Positions 15,842-29,308 are shown, counted from the first letter of the stretch. The stretch is DNA of 64,000 nucleotides from Planctomyces sp. SH-PL14 (GCF_001610835.1 NZ_CP011270.1:8183256-8247255); one strand, 5' to 3'. The notes: a model not told the origin generated them from the letters alone. A program made the numbers and translations.

Positions 15842-17719
15842 ATGCGCCACGGATCTGGACGCCGGTATCCGATCGGAGCGGAGCCGATGGCCGGAGGGGT
15901 TTCCTTCCGCGTCTGGGCCCCGCAACGCCGCCGCGCGGCGGTCGTCATCGAAATGCCGGAATCACGGACGGTGGACCTCGCCTCCGAAGGGAATGGGTAC
16001 TTCAGCGGACTGGCCGAAGAAATCCACGGCGGCGCGCTTTACCGCTTCCGTCTAGACGACGATTCGTTTCTCTATCCCGACCCGGCGTCGCGGTTTCAGC
16101 CTTCCGGTCCGCATGGTCCGTCGCAGGTCGTTGATCCCTCCGCATTCCGATGGACGGACTCCGATTGGCGCGGATGCCGCCTCGCGGGGCAGGTCCTCAT
16201 GGAGCTGCATATCGGGACCTTCACCCCCGAGGGGACCTGGTCCTCTGCGGCGGAGCGGTTGACGGATCTTCAAGAGGTCGGCATCACCTGCGTTGAGGTC
16301 ATGCCGGTGGCGGACTTCGCGGGGGAGTTCGGCTGGGGTTACGACGGGGTCAACTTCTTCGCCCCGACGCGGCTCTATGGAACGCCGGACGACTTTCGAG
16401 CGTTCGTCGATCGAGCCCATTCGCTCGGGCTCGGTGTGATCCTCGATGTGGTCTACAACCACTTCGGGCCCGACGGGAACTACATCCACGCCTTCAGCAA
16501 GGATTACTTCACGGACCGTCACAAGACCGACTGGGGGGAGGCGGTCAACTACGACGACCACAACAGCGCCGCGGTCCGGGAGTTCGTCACCACGAACGCG
16601 GCCTACTGGATTGACGAGTTCCATCTCGACGGCCTGCGGCTCGACGCGACGCAGAACATCTACGACAGCTCAAGCTCGCACATCCTGACAGAACTGACCG
16701 CCGCGGCGCGGACGGCGGCTGGAGAGCGGGCGATCATCGTTGTGGCAGAGAACGAGGAGCAGAAGATCTGCCACGTCCAGGGTCCCGAAGATGGGGGCTA
16801 TGGCCTCGACGCCCTGTGGAACGACGACTTCCACCACACGGCGGTCGTCGCCCTGACCGGACACTCCGAGGCCTACTACTCCGACTACAAGGGGACGCCG
16901 CAGGAGTTCATCTCGGCAATCAAATGGGGATATCTCTATCAGGGGCAGTGGTACCTCTGGCAGAAGAACCGCCGGGGGACGTCGAGCCTCACGACCGAGC
17001 CTCCGGCGTTCGTGACGTTCCTCGAGAACCATGACCAGATCGCCAATTCCGGGAAGGGGCAGCGGGTCCACCAGATGGCGAACCCTGGCCAGTATCGGGC
17101 CCTGACCGCCCTGTTCCTCCTCAGCCCCGGGACGCCGATGCTGTTCCAGGGACAGGAATTTGCCTCGTCCGCGCCGTTCTTTTACTTCGCGGAGCACCGC
17201 CCGGACCTGGCGCAGCTCGTTGCGAAAGGCCGGAAAGAGTTCATGGCGCAGTTTCCGAGTCTCGCGTCGCCAGAGATGCAGAAGCGGATTCCCAATCCGG
17301 CCGCTCGGCTGACATTTGAACAATCGCGGCTCGACTGGAAGGAGCGCGAACGCCACGTCGAGGCGGTGGCGCTGCACCGCGACCTGATCCGGCTTCGGAA
17401 AGAGGACAAGGTCATCGCCAAGCAGTCGTCAAATCTCGACGGAGCGGTTCTCGGCCCCCACAGCTTCCTGATCCGCTTCTTCGGCGACGATGGCTACGAC
17501 CGGATGCTGTTGGTGAACCTGGGGCGCGACACGCACCTCTCCCCCGCGCCGGAGCCGCTGCTGGCCGAACCGGCCGGTTGCGATTGGGAAGTGCGGTGGT
17601 GCAGCGAGGACCCACGCTACGGCGGCCTCGGAATTCCCCCCCTCCAGAAAGACCGGCATTGGTTCCTTCCGGGGAACGCGGCGGTGTTTCTGGCGGCGGT
17701 TGCGAAGGAGAAATCGTGA
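15842..17719 (+). CDS. treZ: Malto-oligosyltrehalose trehalohydrolase
   Basis: 625 residues from the ATG at 15842 (MRHGSGRRYPIGAEP, matching the usual TreZ N-terminus). An N-terminal E-set domain (GGVSFRVWAPQRRR) is followed by a GH13 (beta/alpha)8 barrel. Visible conserved regions are DVVYNHFGPDGNY, GLRLDATQ (nucleophile Asp268), VVAENEE (acid/base Glu303) and ENHDQIAN (Asp398). The enzyme releases trehalose from maltooligosyl-trehalose, the product of TreY encoded two genes downstream. Its stop codon overlaps the start of the next gene (TGATG), indicating translational coupling. Cytoplasmic. Confidence 0.95.
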   Translation: MRHGSGRRYPIGAEPMAGGVSFRVWAPQRRRAAVVIEMPESRTVDLASEGNGYFSGLAEEIHGGALYRFRLDDDSFLYPDPASRFQPSGPHGPSQVVDPSAFRWTDSDWRGCRLAGQVLMELHIGTFTPEGTWSSAAERLTDLQEVGITCVEVMPVADFAGEFGWGYDGVNFFAPTRLYGTPDDFRAFVDRAHSLGLGVILDVVYNHFGPDGNYIHAFSKDYFTDRHKTDWGEAVNYDDHNSAAVREFVTTNAAYWIDEFHLDGLRLDATQNIYDSSSSHILTELTAAARTAAGERAIIVVAENEEQKICHVQGPEDGGYGLDALWNDDFHHTAVVALTGHSEAYYSDYKGTPQEFISAIKWGYLYQGQWYLWQKNRRGTSSLTTEPPAFVTFLENHDQIANSGKGQRVHQMANPGQYRALTALFLLSPGTPMLFQGQEFASSAPFFYFAEHRPDLAQLVAKGRKEFMAQFPSLASPEMQKRIPNPAARLTFEQSRLDWKERERHVEAVALHRDLIRLRKEDKVIAKQSSNLDGAVLGPHSFLIRFFGDDGYDRMLLVNLGRDTHLSPAPEPLLAEPAGCDWEVRWCSEDPRYGGLGIPPLQKDRHWFLPGNAAVFLAAVAKEKS

Positions 17720-19761
17720 TGGATGTCACACGGAAGATGCCTTGGAAGCCCGGTTCGATGGACGAGAGCGAACCGCTCGTGACGCGGGAGTGGCTCGTCA
17801 CCAACGGACTCGGGGGCTACGCCTCGGGGACCGTCGCCGGAGTCGCAACGCGCCGCTACCACGGCCTGCTGATCGCCGCCCACCCGGCCCCGCTCGGCCG
17901 GATGATGATGCTCAATCATCTCTCGGAACAGTTGCGGCTCCCGAGCGGAGAGACGGTCCTGCTCAGTGGCGAAGAACGGGTCCCGCAGCTGCAACTGCAC
18001 GGCGCGCAGTACCTGGACGAATTCCGACTGGAGATGGGGCTGCCGGTCTGGCGTTATCGCGTCGGCGAGTTCGTCCTGGAGAAGCGGCTCTTCATGCCGC
18101 ATCACGAGAACACCTCGCACATCGTCTACCGCCTCGTCGAAGGGAAAGGGACCGTCCGGCTCAAACTGATGCCGAGCGTCCACTTTCGTTCCCACGACGC
18201 ATACGTCAGCGCGCCGATTCCCCCCCGCTTCGAGCTGCGGGCGATCGACGACCGGTTCGAGCTGTTCGCCGGGGACGACCTCCCGACGCTCCGCCTGACC
18301 ACGATCGGCGAGCGGCCCGCGTTCACAATCGAGCGGCGGTTCCTCCGCGAGATGCTCTACCGGATCGAGGAGAGCCGCGGGTACGACTCGGTCGGCGACC
18401 TGTGGAGTCCCGGCTACTTCCGCTTTGACCTCTCCGTGAATCACGACGCCGTCGTGACGGCCTCGACCGAGTCGTGGGACCATATCCTGGCGATTCCTCC
18501 AGCCGAGGCGCTGCAGGCCGAACTGAAACGTCGCGACCGGCTCATCCATACCGCTCCGGTCCCCGCACAAACTGGCCTGGGCCCCGAACTGGTCCTCGCC
18601 GCGGATCAGTTCCTGATTCGCCCCGTCGGCCGTGTTCAGGACCTGGCGGTCGCCAAGGCCTCAGGGGACGAACGTCGCACCGTCATCGCCGGATACCACT
18701 GGTTCACCGACTGGGGCCGCGACACGATGATCAGCCTCGAAGGGCTGACCCTGTCGACCGGCCGGCATGCCGAGGCGGGGTACATTCTCCGGACCTTCGC
18801 CCACTACATCCGCGACGGCCTGATCCCCAACATGTTCCCCGAGGGACAGAAGGAGGGGCTGTACCATACCGCCGATGCGACGCTGTGGTTCTTCCATGCC
18901 CTTGACCGCTACGTGACGGTCACGGGCGACGTCGCGACGCGAAAGCAGATCCTGCCGCAGCTCGTCGACATCTACGACCACCACGTCCGCGGGACGCGGT
19001 TCAAGATCGGTGTCGACCCCGCCGACGGTCTGTTGCGGCAGGGGGAGGTCGGATACCAGCTCACCTGGATGGACGCCAAGATGGGGGACTGGGTCGTGAC
19101 TCCCCGCCGCGGCAAAGCGGTCGAGATCAACGCCCTCTGGTACAACGCGGTCCGGCTGCTGGAGCGCTGGGTCCGCGAGGATCGGGGGATGGCGGCCGCC
19201 GAGCCGTTCCGTGACGAAGGGGACCAGATCCGGGACTCCTTCAACCGCCGGTTCTGGAACGAGAAGACCGGCTGCCTGTGGGATGTCATCGACGGCGAGA
19301 CGGGGGACGACCCCGCCTGCCGCCCGAATCAGCTCTTCGCGATTGCGCTGCCGAATCCGGTCCTCGACGAGAAGCGTTGGAAGCCGGTGGTCGACACCGC
19401 GCGCCGGAAGCTGCTCACTCCCGTCGGTCTGCGGTCCCTCGCACCCGACGATCCGGAGTACAAGCCGAACTATCATGGCGACCTGCGGACCCGCGATGCC
19501 GCCTATCATCAGGGGACTGTCTGGGGCTGGTTGATCGGCCCCTATGTCGATGCCGCTCTTAAGGCGTACCCGGACGACCGCCGCGGAGCGCGGCAGGTGC
19601 TGGAGGGCTTCTCCACCCATCTCGGCGAAGCCTGCATTGGCTCGATCAGCGAAGTGTTCGACGCCGAATCGCCGTTCCTGGCTCGCGGTTGTTGCGCCCA
19701 GGCCTGGAGTGTCGCGGAAGTGCTGCGGTGCTGGATCAAGACCGAAGGGGGGACGCCGTGA
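17719..19761 (+). CDS. Glycogen debranching enzyme (amylo-alpha-1,6-glucosidase, GH133 type)
   Basis: 680 residues; the ATG overlaps the treZ stop by one base and is preceded by AAGGAG. The N-terminal domain has the bacterial GDE signature EWLVTNGLGGYASGTVAGVATRRYHGLL. The C-terminal (alpha/alpha)6 catalytic domain has AGYHWFTDWGRDTMISLEGLTL, MFPEGQKEGLYHTADATLWF, LTWMDAKMGDWVVTPR and EINALWYNAV, followed by PNQLFAI and HQGTVWGWLIGPYV, all typical of amylo-alpha-1,6-glucosidases. It removes alpha-1,6 branch residues from glycogen or limit dextrins, giving linear maltodextrins that TreY can use. It is translationally coupled to treZ and close to treY, so it is part of the same operon. Confidence 0.93.
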   Translation: MDVTRKMPWKPGSMDESEPLVTREWLVTNGLGGYASGTVAGVATRRYHGLLIAAHPAPLGRMMMLNHLSEQLRLPSGETVLLSGEERVPQLQLHGAQYLDEFRLEMGLPVWRYRVGEFVLEKRLFMPHHENTSHIVYRLVEGKGTVRLKLMPSVHFRSHDAYVSAPIPPRFELRAIDDRFELFAGDDLPTLRLTTIGERPAFTIERRFLREMLYRIEESRGYDSVGDLWSPGYFRFDLSVNHDAVVTASTESWDHILAIPPAEALQAELKRRDRLIHTAPVPAQTGLGPELVLAADQFLIRPVGRVQDLAVAKASGDERRTVIAGYHWFTDWGRDTMISLEGLTLSTGRHAEAGYILRTFAHYIRDGLIPNMFPEGQKEGLYHTADATLWFFHALDRYVTVTGDVATRKQILPQLVDIYDHHVRGTRFKIGVDPADGLLRQGEVGYQLTWMDAKMGDWVVTPRRGKAVEINALWYNAVRLLERWVREDRGMAAAEPFRDEGDQIRDSFNRRFWNEKTGCLWDVIDGETGDDPACRPNQLFAIALPNPVLDEKRWKPVVDTARRKLLTPVGLRSLAPDDPEYKPNYHGDLRTRDAAYHQGTVWGWLIGPYVDAALKAYPDDRRGARQVLEGFSTHLGEACIGSISEVFDAESPFLARGCCAQAWSVAEVLRCWIKTEGGTP

Positions 19762-19790
19762 TCGGGCTTGTCTCCGCTCCTGACCTCGAG

Positions 19791-19798
19791 AAGGAGGT
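19791..19798 (+). promoter_or_regulatory. Ribosome-binding site deciding the treY start
   Basis: AAGGAGGT, a perfect Shine-Dalgarno core, stands 7 nt before the ATG at 19806, inside the reading frame that could also begin at a GTG (19758, overlapping the debranching-enzyme stop as GTGA). This favours 19806 as the real treY start. Confidence 0.7.
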
Positions 19799-19805
19799 GC
19801 TGCCG

Positions 19806-22800
19806 ATGCGCCGCGATGGGGAACCTGCTGCCGCCGCCTCCTCGGACGAAACGTTGGGCGAACGCTCCCGGGCGACCCCCCTGGTGGACGAGGTCCTGGG
19901 ACGGCTTCAGGAGCGGCGGACATGGTCCGCCACCTATCGGCTGCAGATGCGGAAGGAGTTCGGTTACTCCCCCGCCGCCGCCATCGTCGACTATCTGGCG
20001 GACCTTGGCGTCAGTCACGTGTACTCCTCGCCCCAGCTGCAGAGCCGTTCGGGGAGCGCGCACGGTTACGATGTGACGGACCATTCCCATCGCAACACGG
20101 AACTCGGGGCTGAGGCCGACTACAGCGCGTTCGTCGCCAGGCTCCGGGAGAACGGCCTGGGCTGTCTGCTCGATATCGTTCCGAACCACATGTGCGTCGC
20201 GGGAGACGCCAACGGCTGGTGGCTCGATGTCCTGACGCACGGTCCGGCGTCGCGGTTCTCGCACTACTTCGACATCGACTGGGAACCGGTCAAGCGGGAG
20301 TTGGCGGGGAAGGTCCTGCTGCCGGTTCTGGGCGACTTTTATGGGAAGGTCCTCGAGGCGGGGCAACTTCCGATCGAGTTCGACGAGGGGCGGTTCTTCG
20401 TCCGGGTCTACGAGGCCCGGCTTCCGATCGATCCGCGGACCTCGGATGAGATCCTGCGAAGCGGCCTCGATGAGTTCGCGGCGACGGCCGGCCCCGAGGC
20501 GGCCGACGTTATCGAGCTTCAGTCGATCCTGACCGCGATCCAGCACCTTCCTCCAAGGCACGCGACTGCGCCGGAGAAGGTCGCGGAGCGATACCGCGAA
20601 AGTGTCGTGATCTCGAACCGGCTGCAGCGATTGGCCAGTGACTCATCGCGCGTCGCCGAACATGTGCAGAGCGCGGTGGCCCGCATCAACGGCCGGGCCG
20701 GCGATCCGCCGAGCTTTGACGCCCTGGACCGGCTGCTGCTGTCGCAGGCGTACGCGCTGGTCTATTGGAAGGCCGGTTCGGATGAGATGAACTACCGGCG
20801 GTTCTTTGACGTCACGGAACTGGCGGCGGTCTGCACCGAGAGCGTCGATGTCTTCGAGGCGACGCACGACGTCGTCCTGAAGGCCGCCGTTGCCGGCGAG
20901 GTAGATGGATTTCGCATCGACCACATCGACGGGCTCCTTGCCCCGACCACTTACCTGTGGCGTCTACAGTGGGCGTTTCTCGAGCGGCTTGGAAAGCGCG
21001 TGTTCGACGATCGCCTTTCCGATGAAGAATCGTGGGAGGAAGTCCGGCCGGACTATCTGGCCCGCCTGCACGAGCGATTGGCTGGCCCCGCTCCGCAGTC
21101 CTTGTTTCTCCAGGACCGTCAGGAGAACAAGGCCGCCGATTCCCCTGCGAATTCCGGATCGCCTGTTCCACCCGCTGCCGCGTTTCTGGATTCCCCGGAG
21201 ATCGATGTCGCAGCCCCCCCGGCGGGCCCGACCGATCCGAGCGTTCGCGACGGCGCGCTTCCGCTCTATGTCACCGTCGAGAAGATCCTCGGACCGTCCG
21301 AGGACCTTCCGCCGGAATGGCCCGTGGCGGGGACCAGCGGCTACGACTATCTCAATCAGATCAACGGTCTGTTCGTCGACCCCCGTGGCTTGCGGACGCT
21401 GCATCGGCACTACGAGCGGTTCGTCGATCTCAAGGAGGATTTCCACGAGACCGTCTACCTCAGCAAGCGTCTGATCCTCAGCAGCGCCATGCAGAGCGAG
21501 GTCCAGCTCCTGGCGCATCGGCTCGACCGGCTGTCCCATCGGCATCGCCGCTCGCGGGACTACACGCTCCAGGCCCTCCGCGCCGCGCTTCGCGAAATCA
21601 TCGCCTGCTTCTCGGTGTACCGGACGTACATCCACGATGGATACGTCTCGGAGATCGACCGCAAGATCGTTCAGCGGGCGGCGGCGATGGCAAAACGCCG
21701 GAACCCCGCACTCGAGTCGTCGGTCTTCGATTTCGTTCGCGATGTCCTCCTGCTGGAGCAGCCGCTCGACCTGAACGAAGACGGACGCCGCGAGCGGGAC
21801 TTGTTCGTCGGCCGCTTCCAGCAGGTGACGAGCCCCGTCATGGCCAAGGGGGTCGAAGACACCGCCTTCTACCGGTACGTCCCGCTGCTCTCCCTGGAAG
21901 AGGTCGGCGGGGAGCCGATCCATGCCGTCACGTCGATCCAGTCCTTCCACGATCAGAACGTCGCCCGGCAGGCCAAATGGCCCGGAGCCCTGCTGGCGAC
22001 GACGACGCATGACACGAAGCGGACCGAAGACGTCCGCGCGCGGCTCAGCGTCCTGAGCGAGGCGCCGGGCGAGTGGCGCTCGGCCCTCCAGCGGTGGACC
22101 CGCCTTAATCGTCGGTACCGCCGCGAGGTCGACGGGCTCCCGGCCCCGAGCCGCAACGACGAGTGGCTGTTCTATCAGACGCTCGTCGGGATCTGGCCGC
22201 TCGTCGCGCCGGACGAAGAGCAGCTCAAAGAGCTGACCGCCCGCCTGATTCAGTACATGGAGAAGGCGACCCACGAAGCGAAGCTGCGGACGAGCTGGAT
22301 CAGTCCGAACCCCGCCTACGACGACGCGGTCCGGCAGTTCGTCACGGAAGTCCTGGCGGATCGGTCGGGACGGTTTCTCGCCGACGTCGAACGGTTTGTC
22401 CGATCGATCGCCCCGGCGGGACTCTGGAACTCGGCGTCGCAGGTCCTCCTGAAGACTCTCTCGCCGGGGATCCCGGACCTCTACCAGGGGCAGGAGCTGT
22501 GGGACTTCAGCCTCGTCGATCCCGACAACCGGCGTCCTGTCGACTATGACCTCCGGCGGAAACTCCTCGGCGAGTTGCGCTCGCGGATTACCTCTCCGGC
22601 CGATCGTGGCGACTTCGCGCGGGAACTGGCCGCCGCCCCGGAGAATCCGCTGCTGAAACTCTATGTGACTCACGCGGCCCTCCAGGTCCGGCAGTCGGAT
22701 GCGTTCCTGGACGCCGAGTACGTGCCGCTCCCGGCCGAAGGAGACCGGGCCGGACACGTCTGCGCCTTCGGCTGGAGGCGACCGGGCTCCAAGGAATTCG

Positions 22801-23036
22801 ACGTGATCGTCGTCGCTCCGCGGCTGGTGCATGCGCACGGCAAGTCTTCGGAGAGCCCGGTGGCCTCGCTCTGGAGCGACACGCGGATCCCGCTGCCGGA
22901 TGTCGGGACGGGAGATTTCGTCAATGTGTTCACCGGCGGGGCGGTTGACGCCTCGACCGGAGAGGTGCGGCTGGAGCAGGCGTTCGCTGACTTTCCACTC
23001 GCACTGCTTTGTCCAGGACCGGCAGAGTCCGTCTGA
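19806..23036 (+). CDS. treY: Malto-oligosyltrehalose synthase
   Basis: About 1076 residues from the ATG at 19806; a GTG at 19758 is the alternative. This GH13 enzyme isomerises the terminal alpha-1,4 bond of maltodextrins to an alpha,alpha-1,1 bond. Family motifs visible are TYRLQMRKEFGYSPAAAIVDYLADLGVSHVYSSP, GSAHGYDVTDH, LDIVPNHM, VDGFRIDHIDGL, VTVEKILGPSEDLPPEWPVAGTSGYDYLN, DTKRTEDVRARL and the C-terminal GIPDLYQGQELWDFSLVDPDNRRPVDY. A roughly 60-residue low-complexity Pro/Ala insertion (around residues 440-490, encoded near 21120-21260) separates the FRIDHIDG region from the VEKIL motif and looks lineage-specific. TreY acts immediately before TreZ. Confidence 0.95.
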   Translation: MRRDGEPAAAASSDETLGERSRATPLVDEVLGRLQERRTWSATYRLQMRKEFGYSPAAAIVDYLADLGVSHVYSSPQLQSRSGSAHGYDVTDHSHRNTELGAEADYSAFVARLRENGLGCLLDIVPNHMCVAGDANGWWLDVLTHGPASRFSHYFDIDWEPVKRELAGKVLLPVLGDFYGKVLEAGQLPIEFDEGRFFVRVYEARLPIDPRTSDEILRSGLDEFAATAGPEAADVIELQSILTAIQHLPPRHATAPEKVAERYRESVVISNRLQRLASDSSRVAEHVQSAVARINGRAGDPPSFDALDRLLLSQAYALVYWKAGSDEMNYRRFFDVTELAAVCTESVDVFEATHDVVLKAAVAGEVDGFRIDHIDGLLAPTTYLWRLQWAFLERLGKRVFDDRLSDEESWEEVRPDYLARLHERLAGPAPQSLFLQDRQENKAADSPANSGSPVPPAAAFLDSPEIDVAAPPAGPTDPSVRDGALPLYVTVEKILGPSEDLPPEWPVAGTSGYDYLNQINGLFVDPRGLRTLHRHYERFVDLKEDFHETVYLSKRLILSSAMQSEVQLLAHRLDRLSHRHRRSRDYTLQALRAALREIIACFSVYRTYIHDGYVSEIDRKIVQRAAAMAKRRNPALESSVFDFVRDVLLLEQPLDLNEDGRRERDLFVGRFQQVTSPVMAKGVEDTAFYRYVPLLSLEEVGGEPIHAVTSIQSFHDQNVARQAKWPGALLATTTHDTKRTEDVRARLSVLSEAPGEWRSALQRWTRLNRRYRREVDGLPAPSRNDEWLFYQTLVGIWPLVAPDEEQLKELTARLIQYMEKATHEAKLRTSWISPNPAYDDAVRQFVTEVLADRSGRFLADVERFVRSIAPAGLWNSASQVLLKTLSPGIPDLYQGQELWDFSLVDPDNRRPVDYDLRRKLLGELRSRITSPADRGDFARELAAAPENPLLKLYVTHAALQVRQSDAFLDAEYVPLPAEGDRAGHVCAFGWRRPGSKEFDVIVVAPRLVHAHGKSSESPVASLWSDTRIPLPDVGTGDFVNVFTGGAVDASTGEVRLEQAFADFPLALLCPGPAESV

Positions 23037-23104
23037 AGATGTCCAGGCGACGGACGCACGAAGGAGCGCGCGTCCAGGGAAAACGAGAGAGAGGGTAGTA
23101 GGAT

Positions 23105-25465
23105 ATGGACGCGGGAAACGAGCAGAACACGCCGATGTCATCCGTCGCGGTCGGGACTTCCGACCAGGCCTCTGTCAGTGCAACGGCGTCCAGGAGTCCA
23201 CAAGTGGAGTCGACGATGCGAGTCTGGCGCGGGCGGCCTTATCCCCTGGGAGCGACCTGGGACGGTAACGGCGTCAACTTTGCGATCTTCTCGGAAAACG
23301 CCGAGGCGGTCGATCTGTGCCTCTTTGACTCCGCGGACGCCACCGCGGAGTATCGTCGGATCCGGCTCACCGAGCGGAAGGACATGGTGTGGCACTGTTA
23401 CCTGCCGGATGTCCGGCCGGGGCAGCTCTACGGCTATCGGATGCACGGCCCCTTCGATCCCGCGAACGGGCACCGGTTCAACTCGAACAAGGTCCTCCTC
23501 GACCCCTACGCCAAGGCGATCGGCCGCGACGTCCGCTGGGCCGACGAGCTGTTCGGCTACAAGTTCGACGACCCGAAGGCGGACCTCTCGATGGACGAGC
23601 GGGACAGCGCCCCTTTTGCGCCGCTCGGCCGCGTCATCGACACCGCCTTCACCTGGGGGGACGACCGCCCGCCGCGGACCCCATGGCACGAAACGATCAT
23701 CTACGAGGCCCACGTCAAAGGCTTCAGCAAACTCAATCCGCACGTTCCGGAAGAGATCCGCGGGACGTATGCCGGTTTCGCCTCCGAGGCGGCGATCCAG
23801 TACCTCAAATCGCTCGGCGTGACCGCGGTCGAGTTCCTCCCGGTCTTCCACCGCCTCGACGACCGGCATCTGGTGGAGAAGGAGCTGACGAACTACTGGG
23901 GCTACAACACGCTGGCGTTCTTCGCTCCGGATACGCGGTACTCCTCGACCGGGACGTCCGACGAGACGATCCGCGAATTCAAGTCGATGGTCCGCACGCT
24001 CCACACCGCCGGGTTCGAGGTGATCCTCGACGTGGTCTACAACCACACCTGCGAGGGGAACCAGATGGGGCCGACCCTCTCCTGGCGGGGGATCGACAAC
24101 GCCTCGTACTACCGGACTGCGCCGGACGCCCGGTACTACATGGACTTTACGGGCTGCGGCAACACCTTCCTGATGCGGCAGCCGCGGGTCCTGCAGTTCA
24201 TCATGGACAGTCTCCGTTACTGGGTCACGGAGATGCATGTCGACGGGTTCCGCTTCGACCTCGCCAGCACGCTGGCCCGCGAGCTCTATGAAGTCGACCG
24301 CCTGGGGGCGTTCTTCGACATCATCCACCAGGACCCGATCCTCTCGCAGGTCAAGCTCATCGCCGAGCCGTGGGACCTGGGAGACGGCGGCTACCAGGTC
24401 GGCAACTTTCCCTCCCTCTGGTCGGAATGGAACGGGAAGTACCGCGACAACGTCCGCAAGTTCTGGAAGGGCGAAGGGGGAACGGCGAGCGAGTTCGCGA
24501 CGCGGCTGTGCGGGTCCGCGGACCTCTACGAATGGAGCAGCCGCCGGCCCTACTCCAGCATCAACTTCATCACCTGTCACGACGGTTTCACGCTCAATGA
24601 CCTGGTGAGTTACAACGGCAAGCACAACGACGCCAACGGCGAGAACAACCGCGACGGCTCCGACAACAACATGAGCTGGAACTGCGGCGCGGAAGGGGCA
24701 ACCGACGACGCCGCGATCAAGGTCCTTCGCGAGCGGCAGAAGCGGAACATGCTGGCGACCCTTCTGCTTTCCCAGGGGGTGCCGATGCTGCTGGCCGGCG
24801 ATGAGATCGGCAACACGCAGAGCGGCAACAACAACGCCTACTGCCACGACTCCGAGCTGACCTGGATCGACTGGAGCCTGACGGACTCGCAGAAGGAACT
24901 CCTGGCGTTCACGCAGAGCGTCATCGCCCTGCGGAAGATCAACCCAGTCTTTCAGCGTCAGAAGTTCTTCCAGGGTCGTTCGATCCGCGGCCAGGAACAC
25001 CGCGACATCGCGTGGTATTCGCCCGACGGCCAGTCGATGACGGACGAGGCCTGGAACGCCGGCTTCGTGCAGTGCCTCGGCCTCTATCTCGACGGCGAGA
25101 TGATCGGCGAGATCGACGCCCACGGCGAGCCGATCCGGGGCGAGAGCCTCCTGGTGCTGCTCAACGCCTACTACGACCGCCTCGATTTCACGCTCCCCGC
25201 CGTCACCGGCGCGTGCGGCTGGAAGACCCTCCTCGACACGAACAAGCTTCCCGAAGGGGACGAGCCGCTTCCAAGCGGCACGAAGTACATCCTGGGAGGA
25301 CGGTCCCTGGCGGTGCTGCGGCTGGTTCCGCCGCCGCAGGAACAGGAAGAGAAACGCGAGCCCGCGACCTACGTGGCGAGCGAAGTCATCGACAAGGTCC
25401 CGATTTTGCAGATCGATCTCCCGCCGTCCGAAACCCGCGGCGGAACGACGATCAACCAGCCCTGA
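23105..25465 (+). CDS. glgX: Glycogen debranching enzyme GlgX (isoamylase type)
   Basis: 786 residues. A short, poorly conserved N-terminal tail precedes RVWRGRPYPLGATWDGNGVNFAIFSENA, the CBM48 domain. The GH13_11 barrel follows with DVVYNHTCEGN, VDGFRFDLAS (nucleophile Asp), LIAEPWDLG (acid/base Glu) and ITCHDGFTLNDLVSYN with the diagnostic KHNDANGENNRDGSDNNMSWNCG. GlgX/TreX enzymes hydrolyse alpha-1,6 branches of glycogen directly and typically accompany treY/treZ. The last ~60 residues (after LAVLRLVPPP) are an extra acidic tail. Start is taken at 23105; the ATG at 23218 (MRVWRGR) is a shorter alternative. Confidence 0.94.
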   Translation: MDAGNEQNTPMSSVAVGTSDQASVSATASRSPQVESTMRVWRGRPYPLGATWDGNGVNFAIFSENAEAVDLCLFDSADATAEYRRIRLTERKDMVWHCYLPDVRPGQLYGYRMHGPFDPANGHRFNSNKVLLDPYAKAIGRDVRWADELFGYKFDDPKADLSMDERDSAPFAPLGRVIDTAFTWGDDRPPRTPWHETIIYEAHVKGFSKLNPHVPEEIRGTYAGFASEAAIQYLKSLGVTAVEFLPVFHRLDDRHLVEKELTNYWGYNTLAFFAPDTRYSSTGTSDETIREFKSMVRTLHTAGFEVILDVVYNHTCEGNQMGPTLSWRGIDNASYYRTAPDARYYMDFTGCGNTFLMRQPRVLQFIMDSLRYWVTEMHVDGFRFDLASTLARELYEVDRLGAFFDIIHQDPILSQVKLIAEPWDLGDGGYQVGNFPSLWSEWNGKYRDNVRKFWKGEGGTASEFATRLCGSADLYEWSSRRPYSSINFITCHDGFTLNDLVSYNGKHNDANGENNRDGSDNNMSWNCGAEGATDDAAIKVLRERQKRNMLATLLLSQGVPMLLAGDEIGNTQSGNNNAYCHDSELTWIDWSLTDSQKELLAFTQSVIALRKINPVFQRQKFFQGRSIRGQEHRDIAWYSPDGQSMTDEAWNAGFVQCLGLYLDGEMIGEIDAHGEPIRGESLLVLLNAYYDRLDFTLPAVTGACGWKTLLDTNKLPEGDEPLPSGTKYILGGRSLAVLRLVPPPQEQEEKREPATYVASEVIDKVPILQIDLPPSETRGGTTINQP

Positions 25466-25484
25466 GAGAGCAGTGCCGGCATCC

Positions 25485-25517
25485 CGGCTCGCGGGAGGCG
25501 AAGCTCCCGCTGAGCCG
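25485..25517. terminator. Hairpin just after glgX
   Basis: Arms 25485-25497 (CGGCTCGCGGGAG) and 25504-25517 pair over 13 bp with one bulged base around a GCGAAG-type loop, 19 nt after the glgX stop. It may terminate or attenuate transcription before treS, or be a small palindromic repeat. No T-tract is present. Confidence 0.5.
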
Positions 25518-25568
25518 CGCCGTGAGCAACGCCCCCTTGCGAAACCGCAATTGGAGAAGCCTCACTGA

Positions 25569-25641
25569 TCCGTGTTTATCTGTGTTCATGTGTGGCCCGA
25601 AAGAGTTCTTTAGCCACGGATAGACACTGACGAACACAGAT
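25569..25641. repeat. Imperfect palindromic extragenic element
   Basis: The left arm (about 25569-25595, TCCGTGTTTATCTGTGTTCA, then GTGTGGC) and right arm (25613-25641, GCCACGGATAGACACTGACG, then AACACAGA) are imperfect inverted copies of one another. The wording resembles the 'ATCTGTGTTCATCTGTGGC' extragenic palindromes seen in many bacterial genomes. It lies between glgX and treS. Confidence 0.7.
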
Positions 25642-25697
25642 GCGGAGAAGAAGCGGCGATACGAGTGTGACGGGCCTCCTGTGTCGAGGAGAGAGCG

Positions 25698-29168
<3,471 letters not shown>

Positions 29169-29193
29169 CCCCGTCCGAAGTCATCGCGGAAGA

Positions 29194-29296
29194 GTTAAAC
29201 ACAAAGGCACAAAGAAGGCACAAAGTTCACCAAGGCATAACACCGCAACGCCAGACTTTGTGCTCTTGGTGACCTCTCGGTGTCTTTGTGTTTAAC
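29194..29296. repeat. Extragenic palindromic element with 13-bp terminal inverted repeats
   Basis: 103 bp bounded by a perfect inverted repeat (29194-29206 GTTAAACACAAAG and 29284-29296). Further partial pairing continues inward (CACAAAG with CTTTGTG). It sits between the convergent treS and ethanolamine-lyase genes. It resembles the AAACACAAAGGCACAAAG-type intergenic palindromes common in planctomycetes and other phyla. It carries no gene and could also act as a terminator. Confidence 0.8.
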
Positions 29297-29308
29297 GAAT
29301 ACGCTCCG

